NCBI GenBank assembly: GCA_003255025.1
Contig: QANY01005488.1
Coordinates: forward strand, 868,001-932,000
Reading direction: 5' to 3'
Origin: Datisca glomerata
Taxonomy: Eukaryota > Streptophyta > Magnoliopsida > Cucurbitales > Datiscaceae
DNA length: 64,000 nucleotides
The position numbers were made by a program, and so were the translations under genes. Each line of letters opens with the position of its first letter. The stretch's first letter is position 1. Below, piece by piece: positions 24,086 through 35,811 of the stretch. The notes under the pieces are model-generated. The model saw nothing but the letters and a program-made list of their open reading frames with translations, was not told where the DNA came from and searched no databases.

Positions 24086-25317
24086 TGTTAGCTCTATATC
24101 TCTATGAGATAACTTTTGATGATAACAAAACATTGACGTTGCTAATAAATTTAACAAATTTACAGAGGATATTGAAAAACTTATCACAAGATATTCCAAT
24201 TGAAGATCATGAAAATATTTATTTTCATTTAATTTTTAGTAGGAGCTTAATCATTTTATTTACCTTTATTAAAGCTCAATTTATTTAGGGATGTCTATCT
24301 TTAAATTAAGTCTCCATCCATAAAAAGTCTAAACACAAAAAATCATATATCTCTTGCACAAAAAATACATGAGATGGAGATAATGACAAAGCACAAATAA
24401 AGTAAGTTTCAATTTCAAGAAGATAAAGAGAGATACATCTTACCCAAATAGTTTTTATTTATCATATTATGTTATTTTGGGTAGGAGTATTTCTTGCCTT
24501 TTAGGTCAGATTTTGTGTCCTTATTAAGGATGGAGTGTCATTTCTTTTTTCTATATTCAAAATTTGAAAATTTCCCTCCTAAACCCTAACCTCCATCTCC
24601 TCTATAAATACACTCTATTTCTCTTCACAAAATATAATTCATAACCAAGATACTTGCTCTTAAAACTCTCTCAATACTCTCCTAAATCTCTCTTAATATT
24701 TTGAGCTCTATACTTGCAAATTTCATGAGTGAGCAAGATTTTTTTTTTGTGATCTTAGATTGGAGATTCTACTCTTTTGAAAGAGTTATTGTAAGATGTC
24801 ACTTAATTTCGAAACACATAGCTTTGTAAGGTTTAGTTGACACTCATAAACCAATTGAGTTTGTAAGGTTTGGTCTTCACCCTTAAGAAGATTTTGGGAT
24901 TAAAAATCTCCAAGGGAGGCCTTGGAGCGTGGACGTAAGGATATGATTTCTCGAACTACATAAAAATATCATGTGCCTATCTTCTTCTCCTTCTTCTCTT
25001 TTAATTTTGTGCTATTTATTTTGTGCACTTATTTTTCGCACTTCAAATTCTCGCACTTAATTTTCACAATTTAATTTTCGTATTTTAAGTTTTCATATTT
25101 ATTTTATTTGCTTGCTTTATATTGTCGTATTTATATTATCGCAAGCATTATTTATTTTAACGCTTTTATCTATTATTTATTTATCTTTTCAAGAGTAAAC
25201 TCATAAAATATTGGAGTTCATTCTTGAACATTTATTTTTCACTTGAGTGAGAAATTTTTTTTATTTGAACACGATCACCCAATTCACCCCCTCTTGGGTT
25301 GCCATATCGATCCTATG
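24086..25317 (+). mobile_element. Ty1/copia 5' LTR, plus strand
   Basis: Starts TGTTAGCTCTATATC and ends near CCTATGA, just before TTGATATCAGAGC, a slightly mutated tRNA-Met primer site. It is homologous along its length, by eye, to 34539-35811 on the minus strand. A TATA-like CTCTATAAATACAC lies near 24600 and corresponds to the same position in the second copy. Only the 5' LTR and start of gag survive. Confidence 0.88.
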
Positions 25318-25368
25318 ATTGATATCAGAGCTTGGTACTCTATACATAAGAATTTATCATATTGAGTT

Positions 25369-25656
25369 ATGGTTTCTATGAGTGGTTCTTTCATTGAAGG
25401 TCAATCTACTACTAGAGCTTCATTTTTTAATGGTAATGATTATACTTATTGGAAAGCGAGAATGGAGATTTATATTCAATTAATTGACTATGACTTATGA
25501 GATATTGTTGAAAATGGTGCTTACATTCCATTCAAAACTGTGGATGGTAAAAATATTACTAGATCAAGTAGTGAATGGAATGATGATGATACATTTTTTT
25601 TCTTTAAATGCTAAGGCTATGAATATTTTGTTTTGTGCTCTTGATAAAAATAAATT
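25369..25656 (+). pseudogene. Ty1/copia gag, N-terminal fragment
   Basis: From the ATG at 25369 the frame reads MVSMSGSFIEGQSTTRASFF, NGNDYTYWKARMEIYIQ and DYDL, then TGA where family members have Trp, then DIVENGAYIP. This is the UBN2/DUF4219-type gag start of copia elements. It is cut off at about 25656 within the region equivalent to LDKNKF and joins the 29-bp-period repeats. Confidence 0.88.
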
Positions 25657-25731
25657 TAGCTTTGATATCTTTCTTCTCTAAAATGTAGCTTTGATATCTT
25701 TCTTCTCTAAAATTTAGCTTTGATGTCTTTT
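25657..25731 (+). repeat. Three 29-bp-period repeats matching the F-box exon
   Basis: Units start at 25657, 25686 and 25715. The last 38 bases (25694-25731) are identical to 22216-22253 inside exon 1 of the F-box gene. The repeats sit exactly between truncated copia gag and duplicated segment A copy 2. This looks like templated filler DNA made during double-strand-break repair. Confidence 0.85.
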
Positions 25732-26290
25732 TAGTCTTGTGTAATTGATTTGTAAGCGTTCGAACCAACAATATATTGATCCTTTGAGTGGGGGTTTGAT
25801 ACGGCTTTGAAACAAAATATTTTGATCATAGAAACCAAAAAAGAACCATACAATTCTCTCTGCCTATTATTTACTCTTTGTGTCTATAGGATGCTATGCA
25901 TTTTGAATTTCACAAACCATCTGGAAATAAATTGCTTTCTAGTTAAATTCGATATGTTATGCAGAAGGAAGTGTAGAGCATCTTATAAAAGTTGGACTAA
26001 ATTAGGTTTAGTTGCAAGTTGAACTTGCAAGTCAATATAAATCGATCTACTATACTCTTATATTGTATTTAAGCTTTGAATTTATAGTCTAATAGTTATA
26101 GTGTTTCATAGTGTATATTCTGTGTTGATCGCCTAATAGTTAAACGTTAACAAAACTGCCATATTTTTATGACAGTCAAAATTTAAAAACTGTTATGGAA
26201 TACATTTTTGTCTTTCTATGACCGGTTTAAAATAAATAGATCCTAGTATGTAGTTTTTCCAGTCATACAACGCAAAAAATAGGCTATTTT
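25732..26290 (+). repeat. Duplicated segment A, copy 2
   Basis: Near-identical to 12185-12745, same orientation. It contains the same splice-like motifs and the same short frame ending KSWTKLGLVAS. The left edge overlaps the filler by a short T run shared with copy 1 (TTTTTAGTCTTGTG), and the right edge switches to inverted gypsy LTR sequence at about 26290. Confidence 0.88.
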
Positions 26291-28117
26291 TACATCATAG
26301 CGCCTAGAGATAGAGGTACGGTTCATCGCCTTACTTGTCCAAGCGTGTTGCCGGATAGTCGGATATGCCGTACTCTGATTTACTTATTCTTATTGATACT
26401 TGTACTTGCTTGATTCGACTAGGCATATCTCTCGATTAACAACCTAATCAGAATTGTTTCACACTTGAACTTGAACTTGAAGTTGTAACATGAACATGAG
26501 GGATTGGGTGTCCTGAAACTTGATGTCACTTAAAGTTATTTGAACCTTAAGGACGCTAACAGAACATGGTGACACCCAACCGTATGCCTGATAACATGAC
26601 GTGAACAATCTAGTTACTTGATAACCAAGGGACATGACTAAGTCTACCTCTTCTTTACTTATCACTGTACATGAGTTCAGATTCATAATTCACATGATCA
26701 CATATACATAGTAAATATATAACTTGTTCATGAACATAAACGATATGTGCATAACTCAAAATATAATCATACATAACGTGGTAAATAATTTCATCATGAT
26801 ATGAAAAAATAAATAGAACACTTAGATCATAAGATTGAGCAACATAAAGAAATAATTAAAAAAATTACGTTATATATGCTTACACTTATAACATATGAAC
26901 CGAATTACTATGTAAATTCACTTACGTATATTCGCTACGAATTAAATTCAACAACTAATGACCTAAAATTCAAGGATCTCAGATCACAACATATTCATAT
27001 AATAACTATAATAGTTTAATTAACTAGGAGGGGGAGTGAGGTCAGAAACAAGTGGGAATAAAACGAGTGAAATCTGATCAAAACGGTTCAAGCTGGTTCA
27101 ACTTGGGCTGGTTAGTATGAAATCAGTTTTGTTTGATTCTATTGGGATGAATCAGTCTGATTAGGTTGAATCATTCGGGTTGGTTTGGGTGGATTGGCTC
27201 AGGACGATCAGAATAAACCAGTTCAGTCTGGTTTAACTGAATAGGTTTGGGTCAGTTAAAATCTGGGTTGGGTCGGGTCAAATTCAACTCGGTCGAAAGA
27301 CCCAGTTGCAGTCAATAGAGAGAGTGAACAAGGAAAGAATGGCAAAGAGAAAAAGAAAGAAAGCAAGGAATTAAGCTTACCGAACGTAATAACGATGAAG
27401 CAAACAACTACGATCCGAAGAAAACGATCAAATGGGCTGCCATATAAGAGAACCAAAGATAAAGAGCATGGAAGTCAAGAATCGGAGAGAAAATAAGAGA
27501 AAATGTGGAAGGGAGAAGGGGAAAAATCAAAGGGCTTACCGAAATCAATACACAACGACGGTGCAACGACGATGTCAGAAACAGAGATGGACAAAATGCC
27601 TATCACTAAAAAATTAAGAAAAATACATAATTGGATATTATATAAAAATTGAAATAGAAAGATTAAGGTTGAAAGCATGAGGAATGAGAGAAAGAAAAAT
27701 AAAATGCCTTATTGGAATTGAGGAACAATGGCGTTGCAGCGGTGATGCAAATACCTAAAAAACAGAGACGGAAGAGGAAGAGTTACCTGAATTTGAGAAA
27801 TTTTCAGAATTCAATAAATATATAGCGGCTGATCGCTTTGTATTAGTAATTACTTTTGATGTGGATTAGAATTTCCTATTCGTGGGAGATCTATGCTATG
27901 TCAAATATAGATTTGGCGGTTTGTCCACGGTCATCTATGTTAATTTTTGGGAAAAAACATCATAGAACTCACTTTTAATGACAGTTTTTCTCCATCATCA
28001 GAATATTTAAAAAAACTGGATTTTTACCTTTAATGACGAGTAAAAACCATCATTGAAGAGTCATACAATGTCAGTTTTGAATTTTATATCATAAAATGTT
28101 TTTATGACAGGTTTCTC
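26291..28117 (-). mobile_element. Inverted block: gypsy LTR interior plus CACTA-like end
   Basis: Reverse complement of the region equivalent to 12746-14426 of copy 1. On the minus strand it runs from the CACTA-like subterminal repeats (about 28117 to 27835) into the gypsy LTR (about 27835 to 26291). It retains about 110 bp at its left end that copy 1 lacks. The flanks at 25732-26290 and 28118 onward are in the same orientation as copy 1, so only this inner block is flipped. Small frames inside (27256-27678) are mirror images of those at 13176-13580. Confidence 0.85.
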
Positions 28118-28710
28118 CGCCAAATTTCAACTTATATGTTAACCACAAAATCAATTATGTTAATTACAACTTTATGTTATTTAATAATCAAGTGTATATG
28201 TTAAATAAAAGTTGCATGAGTTATATGTTTACATTTTTGTCATGTGAAGTTTATTAGTATGTGAGTTTACTTACTGAGTATTTTTAATAATCACCCCTAT
28301 AGATGAATGAATATTTTACAGGTGGTGGCGAGCAATAGAAGTGAGGGACTGCCATAGTCAACTAAAATAAGAGATTTTCACTAACTATGATTATATGATA
28401 TCAGAAACAGATTTCAGCTTAATTACAGTTTATTCAGAAATTTATCAAATTTCATGTTTTAGTCTTCGATAATATGTTTGACTTTCATGTTTTATGGATT
28501 TTTGTAATCGATTTTATTACAGATTAATGAATCATTTATTTCAGTTTATTAGGAGGATATTCTCTTAAAATAATTTTATGCTCCCGTTATTTAATGTTAA
28601 AATTAAGATTTTTAATTTGTGAATTTTCTCCAATTAGGTTTCAATTGAATTGTGGATTTTTGAATAAGTAAATTACATGTATGTTTAACCCTCGAAAATC
28701 AGGCATTACA
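28118..28710 (+). mobile_element. Ty3/gypsy 5' LTR, terminal part, with adjoining primer site
   Basis: Homologous to 14433-15030. It ends AGGCATTACA at 28710 and is followed by TGGTATCAAAGC at 28713-28724, an initiator-tRNA-Met-type primer site. This is the 3'-terminal part of the 5' LTR of the element continuing to 32866. Confidence 0.85.
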
Positions 28711-29960
28711 GTTTGGTATCAAAGCAAATGTTATAGACTCTGTAGAGATTTCATAACAAAAAGTATGGCATGTCACTCACTTTGCTCCTCCCTCACCTTA
28801 AAGCTCAGGTACATATAGGATAAGTGTATCAATTATCAAATAAGTATGTTTATGTTATGTTTACGATGATATGTTTATGTTATATTTATGTACGATCCAT
28901 GTGATAATATTTAGACACATACAATAAGTTTTGAGTAACTCTGTAGTAGCACGATAATTTCCTCAAGATGCGAAAATAATGATTATGATTGTTTGTCATT
29001 GAATACATTTAGCAATGATGGCTTCGTTATAATAGGAACTTAGCAATGAAATATGGTAGTTCCATCAATGACTCTCGAAGAGTATGAGCGAGAATTTGAA
29101 GCACTATCTTGTTATAGAACTCGTCATGTTGATGATGAGACTTTGAAGGCTCAATAGTTTGGAAATGATGTTCGTCCTGAGAATGAAGTCATTGTCATGC
29201 GTCCCTAGTGGTTGTTCAAGCAGCACATAACATGTTCAAGAGTGTCGTTATCAAGCTATCATGATGGCCTGATCAAAGAAGAAACATCAGAACGTTTATC
29301 CGAGATGGCATGGTGCGAAGAGACGAGCTACAAGTTCTCATCCAGCATGCGCCACGTGCAACAAAGTGCCACCTTGAGTAGTCCTATTAGGAGTGATATA
29401 ATTGTATCAAGTGTAAAAGGAATGATATTACCACAATGAGTGATTTCTGAATGAACAAGATCAGAGTAGCAACTTAGTTGACAATAAAGCAAAGTGGGAA
29501 GTCTTCTTTTTGACATGCCAAGAAGATGATGAGACATATACAAACATCTATTTCAACTTCTCTCCTTCTTGGTAAGCTGAAGTAAGTGTGAAGCAGACCT
29601 CGACGAATGTTCAAATGACAACCTTGTTCAATGTCGATCACAAACCAAGTATGGATGCCAGAATTACAGTTTTAGGGATGCACAATTTTGGTATGATCTT
29701 AGGCGGTGAATTTGTGAGCAACTAATCATGCCAACAGTGATTGTCATCATTCACTTCCAACCTCATACAGAACTAGTTTTAAGTTAATCGGGTCCCAAGA
29801 TTTCTGTTAGGCGGCAAGGCACCTTCTTAACCATGGTAATTTGGGTTACCTAGCTTGTGTTTTGGATACCTCTAAAACACTAGTGGATATCTTGTCATGT
29901 CCAATGCTTGTGAGAAATGTTTTTAGAGCCTTAAGCCGAACTTGGTGTCAGCTCAAGTGT
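28711..29960 (+). pseudogene. Ty3/gypsy gag-protease remnant, copy 2
   Basis: Matches 15031-16265 with the same gag frame (MTLEEYEREFEALSCY), the same TAG after LKAQ, the same broken zinc knuckle (CIKCKRN, about 29413) and the same linker NLGYLACVLDTSKTLVDI. Shared lesions mean both copies derive from an already defective ancestor. RT is missing; the sequence passes directly to RNase H at about 29961. Confidence 0.82.
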
Positions 29961-30370
29961 TGACCACTCCAGATGGTAAGAGTGACCATGAAATTTATAG
30001 TGATGCATCTAAGGGAGGTTCGGGTTGTGTTTTAATGCAACAAAGGAAAGTTATAGCTTATGTTTCTCGTTAGCTCAAGCCTTATGAGTAGAACTATCCT
30101 ATGCATGATTTGAAGTTGGCTTTCATTGTATTTGCCCTCAAGATTTGGAGCCATTACTTATATGGCTGTAAGTGCTAGATTTACATGGATCATAAGAGTC
30201 TCAAGTACTTTTTTACTCAAAAAGAGTTTAATATGAGGTAATACCGTTGTTTGGAACTGGTGAAGGATTATGACTATGAAATCATTTATCACCCAGAAAA
30301 GGAAAATGTAGTGGCTGATGCCTTAAGTAAAAAATAAGCCCATTCAATAGCTCTTACAGCCATATAAGTA
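29961..30370 (+). pseudogene. Ty3/gypsy RNase H, degenerate
   Basis: Reads VLTTPDGKSDHEIYSDASKG, GSGCVLMQQRKVIAYVSR, a TAG, LKPYE, a TAG, NYPMHDLKLAFIVFALKIW, and later VKDYDYEIIYHPEKENVVAD followed by ALSKK. This is the RT-linked RNase H of chromovirus-like gypsy elements. At least four stops are present. Confidence 0.88.
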
Positions 30371-30599
30371 ATGTGCTGAGATTCAGGTTTTGTTGAAAGA
30401 CACTACAGCATAGTTAGCTCAGCTCACTACAATTGTCATTGCAGTAGTGTATTATCGATGCACAAGGCTCAGACTCTGAGTTGCTTCTGATTCGTAGTGA
30501 AATGGGTTCAGACAAAAGACAAGGGTTCGATGTTAGTAATGATTAATCTATTTGCTTTCATGGGATGATTTGTGTTCTGAAAGATGCAACTATTAGGCA

Positions 30600-31880
30600 T
30601 GAATGACTGACAGAGGTTCATAGTTCACCATACACTATACACCCTGACATTTTTAAGATGTATCACGATTTAAGGTTACATTATTGGTGGAATGGTATGA
30701 AGCGTGATATCGATGAGTTTGTTAGTAATTGTTTGGTGTGTCAACAGTTCAAGGCTCAGAGACAATGACCATCTAGGGTCTTTGCAACTGTTAAGTATTC
30801 CTGAACGAAAGTGGGAGCATGTGACTATGGATTTCGTTTCAGGGCTACTAAGGACGGTAAAAGATTATGACTCCATTTGGGTTGTGGTGGGTTGTCTTAC
30901 CAAGTCTGCACACTTTTTACCTGGAAAGACTACATTCTTAGTTGAGGATTGGGCTCGGTTGTATATCCGAGAGATTGTTCAACTTCATAGGGTTCCAGTG
31001 CCTATAGCGGGATCCGCGGTTCACGTCAGATTTTTGGTGGAGTCTACCAAAAGCTTTGTGTACTCAATATAATTTTAGTACAACTTTCCATTTGTAATCT
31101 GATGGGTAATCTGAGCGAACAATTCAGATTTAGAAAATATGCTTCGATCTTATGTCTTGGATTTCTCTAATAGTTGGGACACGCAGTTGGTACTCGTGGA
31201 GTTCGCTTACAATAATAATTACCGGGCGACAATTGGTATGGCTTCGTTTGAGGCACTTAAAGGGAAAAAGTGTCGGTCGCTAGTTCACTAGGATGAATTG
31301 GTGAACATAAGCTTATGGGACCTAACTTGGTTTAGTCTATGAATGAAGCTATTCAGAAAATCAGAGATAGAATGAAGATAGCTTAGAGTAAGAAAAAGAG
31401 TTACGCATATGTTACAAGGAAGGACCTCGAATTTGAAGTGGATAATGACATGTTTCTGAAGGTTGCGCCAATGAAGGGTGTTATGAATTTTGGACGTAAA
31501 GGGAAGCTGAGTCCCACGTTTATTGATCCGTTTGAGATATTGGATCGTATTAGTCCTTTGGCCTACCAGCTCACTTTACCACCAGCTCTTTCAGGTGTTC
31601 ATAATGTGTTTCACGTCTCGATACTTTGCAAGTACGTGCCTGATCCAACGCATGCCATCGATTTTGAACCTCTGCAAGTTCGTGATGACCTCACTTATGA
31701 AGAGAAACTAGTCAGAATCCTAGAGCGCATGAATCAGGCTCTTCGTAACAGTACAATGCAGTTGGTCAAGGTTCTCTAGAGAAATTATTAGATCGAGGAA
31801 GTAACATGGGAATGAGAAGTTGAGATATGTGTCAAGTATCCAATATTATTTCAATAAGGTATATTTCTTTTAAGGACTAA
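30600..31880 (+). pseudogene. Ty3/gypsy integrase and C-terminal domain, degenerate
   Basis: In order: the zinc-binding region (LHYWWNGMKRDIDEFVSNC, LVCQQFKAQR), the core with MDFVSGLLRT and KSAHFLPGKT, VLVEFAYNNNYRATIGMAS, then the C-terminal GPY-like block FIDPFEILDRISPLAYQLTL, VHNVFHVSILCKYVPDPTH, and a chromodomain-like tail DLTYEEKLVRILER. Frames break at several stops and indels, and the segment with the second catalytic Asp is not readable. Tekay-like chromovirus assignment rests on this tail. Confidence 0.88.
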
Positions 31881-31900
31881 AGTTCTAAAAGAAGCGAGAA

Positions 31901-32866
31901 TGTGACCCCAAACTTTATAAAGGGTAATTGTGTAATTACAATATCACTCACACCGTATAAGTATTACACCCTAGTATAACCCCCCATTATCCATTTCTAA
32001 CTAACGAACCCTTCCCCCACTCACACCTTAAACACATTACACCTTAGCCTAATCGTCCACTATAACTTTCTTTTTATATCCCTCATTCTCCCATTTGTTT
32101 TACACGAACCCGTCTCCATGTAAATGCTATTTCTCTCTTTTACAGTCTTTCTCCCCCAATGACGCCCCTCTGTTCTTCTCCTTCTTCTTTGTTCTGTCTT
32201 CCATTTGTTTTGATGTCAATTTTAAGATAAACTATTTATTCTCTATTTCTTCATTCTTTTAATCGTTTCTCTCTTTCTCAATTCAGATTTTTATATTTCA
32301 ATGTTTATATATATTTATTGAATTCTGAAAATTTCTCAAATTTCTAGTTAATTCTTCCTCTTCCGTCTCTATTTTTGATGTATTTGCATCGCCGCCGCAA
32401 CACCATTGTTCCTCAATTTGGGTAAGGCATTTTATTTTTCTTTCTCTCGATCATCATGCTTTCAACCTTAATCTTTCTATTTCAATGTTTACATAATATC
32501 CAATTCTGTATTTTCTCAAATTTTCAATGATAGGCATTTTGTCCATCTCTGTTTCTGGCATCGTCGTGGGGTATCAATTTCGGTAAGCCCTTTGATTTTT
32601 CTCCTTCTCCGTTTTGGATTTTCTCTTATTTTTCTCTCTAATTCTTGACTTCCATGCTCTATATCTTTTGTTCTCTCGTATGGCAACCCCTTGATCATTT
32701 TCGTCGGATTGTAGTTATTTGCTTCATGGTTATTGCATTCAGTAAGCTTAATTCCTTGCTTTCTTTCTTTTTCTCTCTGTCTTTCTCTTCTTGTTCGCTC
32801 TCTATATTGAGTTGAAATGGGTCTCAGACTCAGTTGATTTTGACCTGACCCAGATTTTACCAACAA
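31901..32866 (+). mobile_element. Ty3/gypsy 3' LTR, truncated
   Basis: Begins TGTGACCCCAAAC directly after the purine-rich tract AAAAGAAGCGAGAA at about 31887-31900. From about 32300 it matches 13051-13560 of copy 1 and the inverted block. It stops at 32866 where antisense copia pol begins, so the last ~1.5 kb of the LTR are missing. Confidence 0.85.
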
Positions 32867-34530
32867 ATAAAATTTTGTTTGACGCTTTATCTATAATTAG
32901 ACAAAAATCTTTTTCAAAAATTACTCTATAATTTTTATCACAAAGTTGACTTATGCTAAGTAAATTATATTTTAGACCATCTACAAGTAGAAATTTATTT
33001 ATAGCATGAGAAGAGTCATTACTTATGGAGCCCGTACCAATGATTTTGCCTTTTTTATCATCTCCAAATGTGACATGTCATTTCTTTCGACAAATTTGAG
33101 TGAGTTTTAATTCATTACCGGTCATATGTCTCGAGCATCCACTATCAAGATACCATTTATCTTTCTTCTTCAAGGAAAATAGTTTTATTTTTATGGAAGA
33201 ATGAATAATTTTTGTGACCTTTAACCCCACAATAGTGACAAATAATATGAGGATATTGTGTTGGTTTTACAAAAATATTTTTGTGATATTTTTTTAAAAC
33301 GTTGATATCCTAATCCCCTTTTATCGGAAGCATTCCTTTAATTACTAAGAAGTTTATCAAGATTCTTTCTTCCATTTGTAAATTTAAAAATGGTTGAATT
33401 TAAATCCTTTTTCTTTATTTTGACTTTGAACAAGGTCTCTATGCAAAACATGTAAGATTGCTCTTGAAGTTTTGAAAACTCATTTTTCATAATTTTATAT
33501 TTTAAGCGAAGTTTTTCAAATTCACTACAAAGCTCTTCAAAAGCATTTCAAGTTCTTCATAACTAGGTTGATCATTTAAAGTTAGCTTAGAAGAACTTAC
33601 CACATGTTTACAACTTCTTCTTCTTCGCCATCAAAGTCGCTATAATCGGTCTTATCCCAAGTTGTCTTGAATTCTCTTCTTTTGAACTTCTTTGGGGCAT
33701 TACTTAGATTTAGACAATCGGCTTATATGTGTTTGGGCTTTTTCACTCATAGCACGTGAGTGTGTCACGAGATATCTTCTTATCATTTTTTCTTGAAGCA
33801 TTTTTCCTTGTATTTAAGAATTTCTTGAATCGTCTAGTGAGTAGGGCTATGTCATCTTCCTCATCATAGTCATCCTTCTCACTATCAGATTGTTCAAGTG
33901 TTGATTTTAGTGCAATGCTCTTCTTCTTTGATGTATCTTCTTCGTCATTTTCATTTAGCCTCCTTTCATACGCCATCAATGAGCCAATAAGTTCTTCAAG
34001 AGAAAGTGTGTTGAGATCTTTGGCTTCTTAGATGGCGGTCACCTTGGGTCCCAATTCTTTGGTAGACACCATTACCATTTCAACATTATAATAAGTCTTA
34101 CCAAAATATTTCAAGCCATTAATAATATCGGTGAAACGAGTGAACATATCACGTACGGATTCATCATGCTTCATTTTGAATAATTCATAACTATGAAGAA
34201 GCACGTAAATTTTAGATTCTTTAAGATGATTTGTGCCTTCGTGCGTGACTTCTAACATGCAGAAATTCTATTAAATTTATATTTATCAAGAACAGAAACA
34301 AAACATTCATTGCCTTAGCATTTAAAGAAATTTTCTTTTTATCATCATCATTCCATTCATTAACATCCCTTAAGTCATAGTAAATCGATGGAGTATAAAT
34401 CCTAATTCTCACTTTTCAATAAATATAATCATTACCATTGAAAAACAAAGGTCCAGATGTAGATTGACATTCAATGAAAGAACCAATCATCCAAGACAAT
34501 TAAGTCTTATGTATAGATTACCAAGATCTG
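32867..34530 (-). pseudogene. Ty1/copia gag-protease, minus strand, degenerate
   Basis: Downstream of the LTR at 34539-35811 the minus strand encodes gag (FFNGNDYIYW; LNAKAMNVLF; MKHDESVRDMFTRFTDIING; LIGSLMAYERRLNE), a zinc knuckle CHYCGVKGHKNYSFFHK with the last Cys replaced by Phe, and the protease WYLDSGCSRHMTG with an intact DSG. Further along, HAINKFLLVDGLKYNLLSI is the usual segment before GAG-pre-integrase. Stops and frameshifts are frequent. It is cut at 32867 by the gypsy LTR junction. Confidence 0.88.
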
Positions 34531-34538
34531 ATACCAAT

Positions 34539-35811
34539 TGTAGGATGGATATGGTAACCCAAGAGGGGGTAGATTGGGTGACCGTGTTCAAATTAAAAAA
34601 AAAATTCGTACTCAAGTGAAAAATGAATGTTCAAGAATAAACTTCAATGTTCCACGAGTAAAGATAAATAAGTAATAGATAAAAGTGTTGCAGTATATAA
34701 TGCTTACGATAATATAAATGCGGAAATATAAAACAAGCCAATAAAATAATTACAAAAACTTAAAGTATGAAAATTAAGTGCGAGAAATTGAAGTGTGGAA
34801 AATAAGTGTTGAAAATTAAAGTGTAGAAAATAAATTGCACAAAATAAAAAGAGAAGAATAAGAATAAGATAGACATACAATATTTTTACGTGGTTCGGGA
34901 AATCCTATCCTACGTCCACGCTCCAAGGCACCCCTTGGAGATTTTTAATCCCACAATCTTCTTAAGGGTGAAGAACAAACCTTACAAATCCAATTGGTTT
35001 ATCGGTGCTAATTAAACCTCACAAGGTTATGTGTTTCAAGGTTAAGTGATCTCTTACAATAACTCTCTCAAAAGTGTATAATCTCCAATCTAAGTGCACA
35101 AAATAATAATCTTGCCCACTTAAGTAATTTGCAAGTATAAAACTCAAAATATTAAGAGAGATTTATGAGAGTATTGAGAGAGTTTTAGGAGCAAGTCTCT
35201 TGACTATGAATTGTGTTTTGTGAAGAGAAATGATGTGTATTTATAGAGGAGATAAATGTCAGGGTTTAGGAGGGAACATTTCAAATTTTGAATATAGACA
35301 AAGGAAATGACACTCCATCCTTAATAAGGAGGACAAAAAATCTTTGACCTAAATTGCAAGGAATACTCCTATCCAAGATAACACAATATGGTCAAAAACT
35401 ATTTGGGTAGGCTCCATCTCTCTTTATCTAGTTAAAATTGAAACTTACTTTGTTTGTGCTTTGTCATTATCTCCATCTCATGTATTTTGTCTATTATGCA
35501 AGAGAGATATGAGTTTTGGTGTTTAGATTTTTTATGGATGGAGACTTAATTTAAGGATAGACATCCCTAAATAAATTTGACATTAATAAAGACAAATAAA
35601 ATGAGTAAGCTCGTAATAAAAATTACATGAATGTAAATATCTTCATAATCTTCAATCTTCATGCTTTTTTAAAATACATATTTTCATGATCTTCAATTGG
35701 AATGCGTTGTGGTAATTTTTCCAATAACCTTTGCAAACTTGATCAAATTTATAAGCAACGTCAATATTTTGTTATCATCAAAAGCTATCTCATAGAGATA
35801 TAGGGCTAACA
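34539..35811 (-). mobile_element. Ty1/copia 5' LTR, minus strand
   Basis: On the minus strand it begins TGTTAGCCCTATATCTC at 35811 and ends ATCCTACA at 34539, followed by TTGGTATCAGATC, a near-canonical tRNA-Met primer site. Same family as 24086-25317, opposite orientation. Its outer end interrupts the copia element at 35812-38581 just after the GAG-pre-integrase domain, so it inserted into that older copy. Confidence 0.9.
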
